NCBI GenBank assembly: GCA_900074725.1
Contig: LT598454.1
Coordinates: 1,183,866 to 1,247,865, forward strand
Length of the DNA stretch: 64,000 bases
From: Lachancea dasiensis
Lineage: Eukaryota > Ascomycota > Saccharomycetes > Saccharomycetales > Saccharomycetaceae
Direction: 5' to 3'
Shown here piece by piece: positions 1 to 9,345 of the stretch. Made by a program: the position numbers and the translations under genes. Each line of letters opens with the position of its first letter. Position 1 is the first letter of the stretch. Below the pieces are notes generated by a model, which was given only the letters and a program-made list of their open reading frames with translations, was not told the origin of the DNA and did not search any database.

Positions 1-1689
1 TGCGTATATTCTTCTTCCAGCATTCAAAGTGACGTTCACACCATTAGTTTCAGTGTCATTCAAAGAAAGATCCTCACCTGGTTCTAATGCCCTCAAATGA
101 GCTATGGCCTGCTTGTTTTCTTCTGCACGCCGTGATTCAGCGTTTTTCATAAAAGCCATATTCAAAATTCCAGTCTTACCTAGTTTGTCACGCATTTGTG
201 ACTCATCCTCATTGGGTTGGAATTTAGAGTCATCTTCAATGTCGCTAACGGCACTATCACTCTCACTTCCGGACTGATGGCCCACAATTTTCGCACGTAA
301 ACGCTCTCCTTGTCTTAACATTTCTTCCATTTCTTCTCTAGTCTGCTTGTCTTTGGTCATACCGTGTTTAACCATGTCCTTAGCCCATTTCGAACTGGTC
401 TTATGCTTCAATGACATGCGTTCACGAGCTCTTGCGGCATCATGATCCTCGGTGTTCTCATCTTCCGACTCTTCGAGCAATTCTTTGTTTTTTAGCATCT
501 CCTTCTTCTTTATGCGGCGGTAGGCCTTCGACTTAATTTTCTTAATCCTCTTCGCCTTTCTTTCTTCTCGGAACATGAGTTCACGCATGAGTCGAAGCTC
601 TGCCGTCCTTTTGCGCATCTCATCAGGGGACATCTTAGCCGTAGCGATTTCTTCAAATGTTGATTCCTTTTGTACGTTTCCCAAATTACTACTTTCGAGT
701 AGAGACTCAACTTTCTTTTCAAGCTCCGTACCTACCGCCTTTTCAGATGGAGTGAACATTGATCCTTCATTGTGTTGTACCTGGGGGTTCAGAGGAAACG
801 AAAGGTGTTCGGCTTGCCTATTTTGTTGAACAACATCTCTCCATTTGTTTACCTCATCTTTCGATATCTCATAAGCGGCGCGGCGATCGTGTCTTTGTTG
901 AATTCGCTGAGGTAGGGGTACATTGAGTGTTTGTGTTTTACTTTTGATCAATCCCGCTTTGTCAACTGCTTCTTTGTCGTCGATAGCAGCCACCATGTCC
1001 GCTAAGTTCAGCTTTTGACCGGTGCTTCCAGCTGAAGGAAGAGCAAACTCATTTTCTTCGCCCACGGCCGCATTGTTGAGCTTGCGGTATTGGGCTTTTT
1101 CGGTATCCTTGCGTAGCTTAGCGGTGACGTTGCTGAGCTCGACGTCTTCGTCATCATCGGAAACTTCATCAAAAGGATCTTCTTCATCTTCTTCATCCTC
1201 TTCTTCGTCCTCACTCTCGCTAGCCTCTTCGCTAGAAGCGTCGACTCCCATGTCGTCTTCATGGTCGTTGTCATCCAACTTTAGCGAATCATGCGGAGCG
1301 CCATCTTTGTCTTTGGTGTCAAGATCCCAAACAGCTGACAAAGGCATCAATTCATCTTCGTCAATCGATGTGTAGCCCTCGTCTTCGCTGTCTGAATGAC
1401 TTTTCCCTAGCTTCTTTCGGTCTCTGAGGGTTTGGGAAAATTTTGAATTCAAAACGTCCAGTTCATCTCCAGAGCCCAGAGCCTCATCCGAATCAATTTC
1501 ATCGTCTTGAAATTCTTCTTCTTCGTCGTCAGAGCTCTTTCTATGAGGGTTTACGACAGTCCCGTTGCGACGAAGATCTTGCGAAAAGCCGTGTTCCTGA
1601 TCACCAGAGCTGTCTATTTCCCGTTGGGCGATTTCCAAAGCATTTTGCGCCCTTCTTCCCGAAGGCTTCGATTTAAATTTGCGACCCAT
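1..1689 (-). CDS. UTP14: U3 snoRNP / SSU processome protein Utp14 (3' end outside window)
   Basis: The frame is open from an ATG at 1689 down to base 1, so 563 codons are visible and the C-terminal part lies beyond the left edge. The protein starts MGRKFKSKPSGRRAQNALEI and carries a long Asp/Glu block at about residues 135-185, followed by basic, coiled-coil-like segments typical of Utp14. The S. cerevisiae protein is about 900 residues, so roughly 60% is present. Utp14 is a nucleolar small-subunit processome component that stimulates the DEAH helicase Dhr1 to release U3 snoRNA. Its neighbours (GIM5, RAD10, YML096W-like, VPS9) reproduce the S. cerevisiae YML093W-YML097C order, which supports the name. 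Identification rests on recognised sequence and synteny. Confidence 0.9.
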   Translation of the reverse strand, partial: MGRKFKSKPSGRRAQNALEIAQREIDSSGDQEHGFSQDLRRNGTVVNPHRKSSDDEEEEFQDDEIDSDEALGSGDELDVLNSKFSQTLRDRKKLGKSHSDSEDEGYTSIDEDELMPLSAVWDLDTKDKDGAPHDSLKLDDNDHEDDMGVDASSEEASESEDEEEDEEDEEDPFDEVSDDDEDVELSNVTAKLRKDTEKAQYRKLNNAAVGEENEFALPSAGSTGQKLNLADMVAAIDDKEAVDKAGLIKSKTQTLNVPLPQRIQQRHDRRAAYEISKDEVNKWRDVVQQNRQAEHLSFPLNPQVQHNEGSMFTPSEKAVGTELEKKVESLLESSNLGNVQKESTFEEIATAKMSPDEMRKRTAELRLMRELMFREERKAKRIKKIKSKAYRRIKKKEMLKNKELLEESEDENTEDHDAARARERMSLKHKTSSKWAKDMVKHGMTKDKQTREEMEEMLRQGERLRAKIVGHQSGSESDSAVSDIEDDSKFQPNEDESQMRDKLGKTGILNMAFMKNAESRRAEENKQAIAHLRALEPGEDLSLNDTETNGVNVTLNAGRRIYA

Positions 1690-1877
1690 CACAACGCCTG
1701 CTTTTTGGATGCCTATCTTACTTGCTCTTTACCACCGGTTAGCTAGCTCATCGCACCTCATCAGCCTAAAATTTTCAACCAGCTGGAACCTAGCTGGTGG
1801 AGTCACTCCATACGCAGTGCTGAACAACTCGGTTCTCGTGGCTTTCAATCGGCTAAGATAGAGAGTGGCAAGCTTGA

Positions 1878-2416
1878 TCAGGCAGACGTGGGCTTGCCAG
1901 CTTGCGCTTGTGCATTTTGTTCGTGAAGCTTGATAGCCGCTTGACGGATGTGGCCCTCAATTGCCAACGCAGACTGACTTTTTTCTTTGATGATATTCTG
2001 GATCTGTACAGATTCCTGATTCAACTTGGCGATCTTCTTGTCATAGAACTCGATAGCATCTTTGGCACTCTTTTCAACATAGTAGCCTGTACCCACGTCG
2101 ACCGTGAACTTTTGCGCATCTTTGACACGGCCCTTCACGTAAAGTGAAGCTGACAAGGGCACCAGAATTTCTTGCTTTTGATCCTCCAGTTTAGAGACGG
2201 ATTCTATGTCCTCCTTGCACTCTCTGAACTTGTTTCTGGCAACGTTTAGAGCTTGTAGCGACTGTGAAAAGTGTTGTAATTCCTGATCAAATTGTTGTTT
2301 GACCATGGTTAATTGTTCAGGGTTCAACTTTGTGAGGTCAACTGTGATGGGAGTTAGTTAACTATTCCTTTACATGCATCGTTTACAGTTTTACACATAC
2401 TCTTCTGGGCGGACAT
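1878..2416 (-). CDS. GIM5: Prefoldin subunit 5 (Gim5), spliced
   Basis: There are two exons, 2401-2416 and 1878-2341, separated by a 59-nt intron. Splicing gives a protein of about 159 residues starting [16 protein letters not shown], which matches the N-terminus of yeast Gim5. The unspliced frame alone would start inside the protein. It is an alpha-class prefoldin subunit: two long amphipathic helices flank a beta-hairpin region (around the GTGYYVEKS segment), and the C-terminus is Gln/Ala-rich. Prefoldin hands nascent actin and tubulin to the CCT chaperonin in the cytosol. The gene is divergent from RAD10 across about 120 bp. S. cerevisiae GIM5 also has a 5'-proximal intron, so intron position is conserved. 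Confidence 0.93.
2342..2400 (-). other. Spliceosomal intron of GIM5
   Basis: On the minus strand the donor is GTATGT right after codon position 1 of Ile6. A branch-like TTAACTAAC lies near the 3' end, and the acceptor is CAG. Its removal joins the 16-nt first exon to the conserved frame. Confidence 0.9.
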
Positions 2417-2537
2417 TGTGACAATTGTTTGCTTGGTTCAAGTTTTCTTATTGTGGTGGTTAGCAGTGAAAAGTTGTAGATTCTATAATGTTGTATAAAA
2501 TAATATCTAATATAGTGACAACCAAGGGTAGGAACCG

Positions 2538-3203
2538 ATGAGCGGAAACCCAGCTTCTTTTAAGAGCATTCTCGCGGGCGTTCAAAGACTTCGGGAAGCG
2601 CACGGTGCTGATGAAAATCGGTCCGGCGTCCCAAAGGCTCCAACACTATCAAGGGAACCCGCACAACAAAAGTCACCTCAGCAACATGGGCCACCAATTA
2701 CCAGTAAGGAACCGGTAATAAACGCTTTCAACCAGCAAAAAGATGAGGTTGGAAACGGGCAGGAGCTAACGCATTTGGAAGATCGCAAACGAAAATGGGG
2801 CAACCAGTTTGGTGGAACTCCCACGGGCTCAACACAGGGTAAAACGGTACTGGTGAGCGCCTCACAACGGGGCAATCCGTTACTTGGGAGTTTAACAAAT
2901 ACCAGCTGGCGATACGTGTCTCCTTCAGGCGGTAACAAAGTGTACTACGATTACTGTATACATGGCCGCAACGTGGTATTTCTTTCGTTGAAATATCACA
3001 AACTGCATCCTGAGTATATCTCGAAAAAAATCCAACCTCTCGTTAAGAACAGCAACAACGTCCTTATTTGTGTGGTTGACGTAGATAACTCGGAAAACAT
3101 CTTAAAAGATCTTAATAAAGCTTGCATGTTTAACGGCTTTGCACTATTGCTAGCATTCAACTTCGAACAAGCTGCGAAATACATCATGTTCATGAACAGA
3201 TAG
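2538..3203 (+). CDS. RAD10: Rad10, ERCC1-family subunit of the Rad1-Rad10 structure-specific endonuclease
   Basis: The frame encodes 221 residues. The variable N-terminal ~110 residues are polar. From about residue 112 the conserved ERCC1 central domain begins with GNPLL and continues through TSWRYVSPSGGNKVYYDYCIHGRNVVFLSLKYHKLHPEYI. The C-terminus ends FEQAAKYIMFMNR, resembling yeast Rad10. The subunit binds Rad1 and DNA and is needed for 5' incision in nucleotide-excision repair and for single-strand annealing. It is convergent with the next gene, with a 13-bp gap between stop codons. Length is close to that of S. cerevisiae Rad10 (210). Confidence 0.93.
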   Translation: MSGNPASFKSILAGVQRLREAHGADENRSGVPKAPTLSREPAQQKSPQQHGPPITSKEPVINAFNQQKDEVGNGQELTHLEDRKRKWGNQFGGTPTGSTQGKTVLVSASQRGNPLLGSLTNTSWRYVSPSGGNKVYYDYCIHGRNVVFLSLKYHKLHPEYISKKIQPLVKNSNNVLICVVDVDNSENILKDLNKACMFNGFALLLAFNFEQAAKYIMFMNR

Positions 3204-3216
3204 CAGATCGTCTTGG

Positions 3217-4767
3217 TCACTCAGCGACCACATCGGTGCCATGTTTGTTTCCGTTTTTCGTCATTTTGGCGCTTTTAGCGCCGAATTGAATGGCTCTCTT
3301 TGGCTCTTCACTGATGGAGGACATGAACAGCCTTTCCTGTGCTAGTTTCCTCAAAATCATCTTGTTGACTTTATAAGTGATTGGCAATCCAGTGGAAAAC
3401 TCAACGACTGCTTCATCCAGAAAAGGATACCGAACCTCCACCCCATTGGACGCCACAACTTTATCGTCTCGGCTCAAATTTCTGTCGTGGATGTTATTTA
3501 TTTGTCTCTCTAATTCCCCGACAAGCTCTTGTTTTGACTTATTGGCAAATTTGTGATATCCACCATACAATTCATCGGCCCCCAACCCACTGAAAAGTAC
3601 CACCCCGTTTCTATTGTACGAAATTCTGGCCCCAGAATCGTCTTTAATAAATCCCCGACCTCTCGCGGCAAAATAGAATGCAGCTGCTATCGATAGGTCC
3701 ATTTCGGTTTGCTTGGGATAAATCAAGTTCATTATACTGCCCTTATGGTCAAGAAAGTCTTGGAAGCTTACGTCAACCTCAAGGAATCGGATAGTCACTT
3801 CCGGGAAAAGTTTCTTCAAAGTAAGATAGCTTTTGAGCCCGAGGATTCTATCAGGAACGTCGCCTGGCATTAATCCCGTTCTGGGGTTTTCAAATCCGAC
3901 GTTTAGCAACTCAAGAATTGTGTTCTGATTGGAGTTTTTTATATATTGACACACCAAAGCAGCGATGACCGAGCAATCCAATCCGCCCGAAAACAGTACT
4001 GATACAGGACTGTTCTCGATATGCAGCGGATGTATTGTGTCGATTCTTCTCTGGACGGCTTCTTTGAGAAGATCGTAGAGCTGGCTCACGTAATCATCCA
4101 ACCCCACGAGTTCCCTGTCTTCCTCATTCGAGACTCTGAATGCATCTGGCCTGATTTTCAGGTCGGCCCTTACCTCATTCTGGGCAACGTCATAGACATA
4201 GATTACTCCAGCGACACAATTTTCGAACCCCTCAATCTTTCCTGTTACACTAGCAATACTGCATTCCTTATCCTTAGGATCCCATCGATAACTCAAACTT
4301 CTTTTCCCGATTGCATCTCTGCCGAAAAACACTTGTCGCATGTGCTTGTCGTAGATCGTGTAAGCAAACTCTCCATCCAGCGACCTAAGTACAGCAGGAA
4401 CATCTTCACAGATGGTTAGCTGATCAACAATCCACTGTGTATCGTTATTTTTAATCGACTTATTGTAACACTCGCCATTATATTGTAAGACAAACCTGGT
4501 TCCAACGGAAATGCTCTGTTTCGTCAGCGGCTCTCTCAGAGACAGCACTGACGAAAACCAGCAAATATGATCTTCTTTAGAGTATTTCAAGGACGCATAG
4601 TTTGGTCCTCTATCAGCTATAAGTGGCAGTAATGACCCTTCATTACCCAATATTTTCCCAGCAATGATGTCAGGCCCATGGCCACTAGCTAGTTCGTCAA
4701 ACTCAAAAAAAAGATCATCATTGTTATCAGACGTATTCCCACTATATTGTAGAAATATACCACACAT
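3217..4767 (-). CDS. Asparagine-synthetase/glutamine-amidotransferase-like protein (YML096W/ASNSD1 type)
   Basis: The protein has 516 residues. It begins MCGIF, so Cys2 is the predicted class II glutaminase nucleophile. The C-terminal half contains a PP-loop-like SVLFSGGLDCSVIAAL at about residues 255-270 and a later FSGLGADELYGGYHKF segment typical of asparagine synthetase domains. It resembles the shorter, poorly characterised yeast YML096W and animal ASNSD1 rather than Asn1/Asn2. Whether it makes asparagine is unknown. It is divergent from VPS9 across about 130 bp and sits at the syntenic position expected for YML096W. Confidence 0.88.
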   Translation of the reverse strand: MCGIFLQYSGNTSDNNDDLFFEFDELASGHGPDIIAGKILGNEGSLLPLIADRGPNYASLKYSKEDHICWFSSVLSLREPLTKQSISVGTRFVLQYNGECYNKSIKNNDTQWIVDQLTICEDVPAVLRSLDGEFAYTIYDKHMRQVFFGRDAIGKRSLSYRWDPKDKECSIASVTGKIEGFENCVAGVIYVYDVAQNEVRADLKIRPDAFRVSNEEDRELVGLDDYVSQLYDLLKEAVQRRIDTIHPLHIENSPVSVLFSGGLDCSVIAALVCQYIKNSNQNTILELLNVGFENPRTGLMPGDVPDRILGLKSYLTLKKLFPEVTIRFLEVDVSFQDFLDHKGSIMNLIYPKQTEMDLSIAAAFYFAARGRGFIKDDSGARISYNRNGVVLFSGLGADELYGGYHKFANKSKQELVGELERQINNIHDRNLSRDDKVVASNGVEVRYPFLDEAVVEFSTGLPITYKVNKMILRKLAQERLFMSSISEEPKRAIQFGAKSAKMTKNGNKHGTDVVAE

Positions 4768-4901
4768 AACTCTTCAATATCTGGCTGGCTGGCTCCACCT
4801 CTTTTTTACATCTTAAGCGACGCCCTCTAAACTGCAGGCATATATTGAATTTTTGACCGACACTAAGATGGAATGAGTCGTGTGTAGACGAAAGAAAAGT
4901 G

Positions 4902-6242
4902 ATGATGGGAGAGCAACGACAGGCCATGAAGGACACACCAACCACATCACCAAGCTCATATTGTGACTACAGTAACTACTCGAGCGGCTTTCCGGCACAC
5001 AACGAAGAAGAGGAGGCGGTTTACGACTTCCAAGCATTTGTGACCCAATTAAAGGACCCAAGGGCGGATCCAATTTTGAGGTATACAAGGTCGTTTTTGA
5101 CCAATTTCACTACCAAGCGTGATCTTTGGACGTGTGATGAGCAACGAAAGCTAGTGGACGATTTCAAAGTGTTTGCATTCGACAAATTGAGGCTTTACGA
5201 GCCTTTTAAGTCATTGGACAGTGGTAGATTGAAAAATGCCCAAGAAGGTATTGAAAAGCTCATTATGGGCAAGCTGTACAATCAGTGCTTCTCGCCCAGT
5301 CTAAAGCAGCGTTTCAACGAAAAGCTAGACGAAGGCCACAACCGGGACCTGCTGCAAGATGCGCTATTGGAAGAGAAGCGGGCCGAGTATCGTTTTATTG
5401 ACCCGGAGTTTCTGGAGTTTCCTCAACCGCTCTCAAACCGCTTGCAAAAATTCTCGCAACTTGCGGGCAAAGAGCTGTCGCGCGTTAATGAGTACAAGGC
5501 GCCACGAGATAAAATGGTGTGCATATTAAACGCTTGCAGGGTTCTTTTCGGATTTTTGAAACATTCTGGTCTAGCAAATGGGGGTGCCGATGAGTTCGTG
5601 CCTGTGTTGGTGTATACGCTGCTTAAGAGTGACGTAAAGAATTTGGTTTCGAATCTCAACTACATTGAACGATTCCGGTTTGCTGAGTTTCTACAAGGCG
5701 AGAGCTCGTACTATCTGAGTAGTGTCCAAGGTGCTTCTAATTTTGTAGCCACCCTTGGGCGCGAATCTCTTCAAATAACGGACCCGGCCGGTTTTGAAGC
5801 CCGATACCGAGAAAATCAAGAAGCATTGGAAGTGGAAAGGGCTCGCATTGGGACCTCCAATCCCACGCCCGAGATCAAAACCGATGCAGCGGATACCCCA
5901 GCTCGTACGACCTCCCCGGGCTCCGTTCCTTCTGAATACATCCGACGCCCGCTTGATGAGGCCACGTCTGCTATTATTTCCAAATTCTCCGAGCTGTTCG
6001 CATCTAATGGACCCACAGCCGACATGCCACAACAGATTCAAGACACAAGTGCTGCTGCTGACGAAGATGCTGAGTCGACTCGTCTTGTACAAGAATTACA
6101 AAACCAGGAAAACAAACGAGTTTTGCGTGAACTGCATTCAATGTTTCCCGACATGGATGAAGAATTGATTTTCGACGTATGTGAAGCAAAGAAATACAGA
6201 ATAGGCGTTTGCGTTGATACTTTACTGACGCTGTCGTCGTGA
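4902..6242 (+). CDS. VPS9: Vps9, guanine-nucleotide exchange factor for Rab5-type GTPase Vps21
   Basis: The open frame extends to a GTG at 4899, but the first ATG is at 4902 (another follows at 4905), giving 446 residues. The central part carries a VPS9 domain, with the conserved stretch GGADEFVPVLVYTLLKSDVKNLVSNLNYIERF. The C-terminal ~45 residues form a ubiquitin-binding CUE domain (NKRVLRELHSMFPDMDEELI, then DTLLTLSS). The protein activates Vps21 on endosomes and links ubiquitinated cargo to vacuolar sorting. Domain order and length agree with yeast Vps9 (451 residues). Confidence 0.93.
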   Translation: MMGEQRQAMKDTPTTSPSSYCDYSNYSSGFPAHNEEEEAVYDFQAFVTQLKDPRADPILRYTRSFLTNFTTKRDLWTCDEQRKLVDDFKVFAFDKLRLYEPFKSLDSGRLKNAQEGIEKLIMGKLYNQCFSPSLKQRFNEKLDEGHNRDLLQDALLEEKRAEYRFIDPEFLEFPQPLSNRLQKFSQLAGKELSRVNEYKAPRDKMVCILNACRVLFGFLKHSGLANGGADEFVPVLVYTLLKSDVKNLVSNLNYIERFRFAEFLQGESSYYLSSVQGASNFVATLGRESLQITDPAGFEARYRENQEALEVERARIGTSNPTPEIKTDAADTPARTTSPGSVPSEYIRRPLDEATSAIISKFSELFASNGPTADMPQQIQDTSAAADEDAESTRLVQELQNQENKRVLRELHSMFPDMDEELIFDVCEAKKYRIGVCVDTLLTLSS

Positions 6243-6508
6243 ACTTCCAACCACTACCCAAACTGCACATCGATTAGCTTGCCTCTCGTACGTCAAACTG
6301 TCATCGAGAGTGTCCTTTTCTACGGAAAAGATTTAGCTTACCAAGAATATATGGCATGGAAATTCCATTAGATCAAGCCAGCCTGTCCCTGCACAGCTCT
6401 GCTAAACGAAGCCGATTATAAAAGCTGACTGGTGTGTGCATTTCAAGTCCATTGTAATTTGCCGATCCTTAGCTAACAACGGCATTATCAGCGAGTTTTG
6501 TAAGATAA

Positions 6509-8356
6509 ATGAAATCAGAATACCTAGCTGCCGCTGGGCTTGCGGGCGGCCGAGTTCTCGCTAACTCAGAGATACCACAGCCTGAGATGCAAGAAATCAC
6601 AAACTTTTGTAAGATGGACAAGGACTCACTGGTAGGATCGAGCTGTGATGTAACGTTTAAAGAAATTAATGATATCAACCACAAGATACGGCCTGACCTG
6701 CTTTCTTTAGTTCACAGCGATTTCTTCAAGTACTTCAAACTGGACTTGTACAAAGAATGTCCATTTTGGAATGACAATAATGGATACTGTGTGAATCGCG
6801 CATGTGCTGTTGACGTTGTTGAGGATTGGGACCAGCTGCCTGCGTACTGGCAACCGGAGGTTTTGGGTAGCCTGACGAACGAAAGTTTAAGCGCCGATCA
6901 AGCGCGCGACGACGAATGTTCATTTCTGGATCAATTGTGTGATAATTCCCGAGCTAAACTAAGTCGGCAAGGCCCTGACATTGAGTACTGCGACATCGAA
7001 GATTTCCATAACGATCAGTCAGTGCTAGTGGACCTCACTGCCAACCCAGAACGTTTTACTGGATATGGTGGTGAGCAGTCCTCTCAGATTTGGTCGAGTA
7101 TCTACCGCGAAAATTGCTTTACATTGAACGAAACTGGTCAATGCCTAGCCAAAGATGCCTTCTACAGATTGGTGTCAGGATTGCATGCTTCTATTGGAAC
7201 TCATCTTTCAAACGACCATTTGAATACAGAGACTGCAAAATGGGGCCCTAACCTGGAACTTTTCATGGCTCGTGTGGGAAACTTCCCGGAGCGCGTTGCT
7301 AATATATACTTCAACTATGCCGTCGTCGCAAAAGCGCTATGGAAAATTCAGCCTTATTTGTCACATTTGGAGTTCTGCAATGCCTACCACGAGGACGTAA
7401 AGTCCATGATTACCAGTGTAGTCTCCAACTTGGATTCGAAGATTTTCAACGAGGACGTTTTATTCCACGACGATATCAGCTCAAAGTTAAAGAACGACTT
7501 CAGATCAAGATTTAAGAATGTGACAAAGATCATGGATTGTGTTCATTGTGATAGATGCAGACTATGGGGCAAAGTGCAAACGACTGGTTATGCCACAAGT
7601 TTAAAGATTCTCTTTGAGATCGATACTGATGATGAAGAAGCCAAGCAAACTGTTGTTGATAAGCTAACAAAATATGAGCTCATCGCATTGTTCAACACTT
7701 TTGACAGACTCTCCAAAAGTATAGAGTCTATTAACAATTTCGAGAAAATGTACAACGATAAACTTTTAACCGCTGGAGATAGAATTTTGGCTCTATTCAA
7801 AGCTAACAATTTTTTTAGAATCTTAGGGAATGCTGGAAAGAGCATCAGTTCTTCGTTCATCAATAGGTCAAATGATTCGTCGGCACCTAACATCGACGTA
7901 TTGGAAGGACTGAAAGATATGAATATATCTGAAGCGATTGGCTTGAATGATGAGATGAACGTCTCTGAAGCTATGGGCTTGAATGATGAGAAGAACGTTT
8001 CTGAAACAGGTGATGTAAACGAAGTTTCTGATGCTTCAAATATAGAATCCATCCAAGCCCCCGAAACTAAGGCACCTGAGCCCAAGTTCCAGGATGTTAA
8101 ATTGCCACCACCCAAAAAGGTGCCCACTAAACCTGTTGAGAACGAAAATAGCATAAGCAAGGCGTGGCACACCGAGATCGACAATGTGAAATCTGCCCTT
8201 GTGTTTATTTTCAAAAGCTACTTCGGTCTACCAAGGAATTTGGCAAGAATGGCTTTGTACAAGTTAAACAGCTTGTGGAATTCTTTTGTGGGGGTGCCAA
8301 GCTACGTCAACGACCAAGACCACAGTCCCGCAACGTATCAGTTGACTATTCAGTGA
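6509..8356 (+). CDS. ERO1: Ero1, ER thiol oxidase
   Basis: The protein has 615 residues and aligns by eye with yeast Ero1 along most of its length. Key features are KLDLYKECPFWNDNNGYCVNRAC (shuttle-cysteine region), DLTANPERFTGYGG, and the active-site CVHCDRC at residues 344-350 followed by RLWGK. It is an FAD enzyme that oxidises protein disulfide isomerase and passes electrons to oxygen. An in-frame TAA lies immediately before the ATG, so no longer start is available in this exon. The N-terminus (MKSEYLAAAGLAGGRVLANSE) is a poor signal peptide, which is odd for an ER lumenal protein. Residues ~450-540 are a variable linker with near-repeats of SEAIGLNDEMNV. In S. cerevisiae ERO1 is YML130C, away from the flanking genes. 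Confidence 0.93.
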   Translation: MKSEYLAAAGLAGGRVLANSEIPQPEMQEITNFCKMDKDSLVGSSCDVTFKEINDINHKIRPDLLSLVHSDFFKYFKLDLYKECPFWNDNNGYCVNRACAVDVVEDWDQLPAYWQPEVLGSLTNESLSADQARDDECSFLDQLCDNSRAKLSRQGPDIEYCDIEDFHNDQSVLVDLTANPERFTGYGGEQSSQIWSSIYRENCFTLNETGQCLAKDAFYRLVSGLHASIGTHLSNDHLNTETAKWGPNLELFMARVGNFPERVANIYFNYAVVAKALWKIQPYLSHLEFCNAYHEDVKSMITSVVSNLDSKIFNEDVLFHDDISSKLKNDFRSRFKNVTKIMDCVHCDRCRLWGKVQTTGYATSLKILFEIDTDDEEAKQTVVDKLTKYELIALFNTFDRLSKSIESINNFEKMYNDKLLTAGDRILALFKANNFFRILGNAGKSISSSFINRSNDSSAPNIDVLEGLKDMNISEAIGLNDEMNVSEAMGLNDEKNVSETGDVNEVSDASNIESIQAPETKAPEPKFQDVKLPPPKKVPTKPVENENSISKAWHTEIDNVKSALVFIFKSYFGLPRNLARMALYKLNSLWNSFVGVPSYVNDQDHSPATYQLTIQ

Positions 8357-8663
8357 GGGTCTACTTACGGCTTATTTTGAAGAGTTTTATACGCCCAGGT
8401 TCATAATCCTATTTAGTCAAGCACGATGCCCTCAAACTGGAAGTGCTGCGATGTAAGTCTTTCGCCCCGCGAAATGTAGATGGGCCAATTGTGAGAAACG
8501 AGAATTCTATTTCGGCTAGTGCATTTTTTGGAAACGCTTTAAATATTGTCAGTACGCCGTTTGTCTAGCTCACGACAAGGTTTCAACGTGAGTTACTTGA
8601 GTCACTTAAATAACGCCGCCCACTTTAAAATGCCTCCGTCCTGTTCGTCAGCACCGAACGATC

Positions 8664-9143
8664 TCAAGTTTCTTGGTTCTTCTTCTTAGTTTTTCTCTTT
8701 TTCCGCCCTGTTTCCTTCTTCTCGATGCGTTCAGCCACTTTCTCTGTTTCCTGATCCTGGTCATCTTCTACATCTTCATCACCCTCGTCATCATTAAACT
8801 CGCCCATATCTCGAGCACGCTTTACCGTTTTGCCCTCAGACGAATTAAACAGTTTTTTGGCGTCCGTTATAATTTTACTGAGTTTGATCAATTCCTCCGC
8901 TCTGCCGAGCTTCACTTCGTCTTTACGCAGAGCAAACTTGAAGTCTTCCACTTTAATTTTGTTCCTGTGTACTGTTTGCGCTGTTCTATATGCTGACATA
9001 CAGATATCTACCAGATATCCCGACACCAGCTCGTCCAGGCATTGTACAGATTCCGGTAGTGGTTGAGCCACGTCACCATATGCATACATCAAGGCAGCCA
9101 CATCCTTGCTGAATAAATGCGTTTTCTTAAGCCTTCTTGACAT
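8664..9143 (-). CDS. TAF13: TFIID subunit Taf13
   Basis: The protein has 159 residues with an N-terminal histone fold: LFSKDVAALMYAYGDVAQPLPESVQCLDELVSGYLVDICMSAYRTA. An acidic stretch (DDEGDEDVEDDQDQE) and a lysine-rich tail follow. Taf13 pairs with Taf11 through histone folds in TFIID and contacts TBP. It is convergent with ERO1 (about 300 bp apart) and divergent from the ARG81 homologue (about 200 bp), matching the TAF13-ARG81 pair of S. cerevisiae. Confidence 0.92.
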   Translation of the reverse strand: MSRRLKKTHLFSKDVAALMYAYGDVAQPLPESVQCLDELVSGYLVDICMSAYRTAQTVHRNKIKVEDFKFALRKDEVKLGRAEELIKLSKIITDAKKLFNSSEGKTVKRARDMGEFNDDEGDEDVEDDQDQETEKVAERIEKKETGRKKRKTKKKNQET

Positions 9144-9345
9144 TTTGAAGGCTTGTTGTTGTCTGACCGATAACTTTGAAGACCAAGACAGCTTAAAGAT
9201 TTAATATATGCATGTCATCTTTAATAACAAATTATCTATCGATGAGCTAAAATTTTGATAGAGGGACCATACAAAATTATAAGTATCTGTCAAACTTTGC
9301 CTGTGAGAAGGCTTCTCTTCTGTGACTCTGGACTTCTGAGGCTTC

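Noticed and set aside
1022-1375. 117-codon Ser-rich frame on the plus strand
   Set aside because: It is the antisense shadow of the Asp/Glu-rich block of UTP14.
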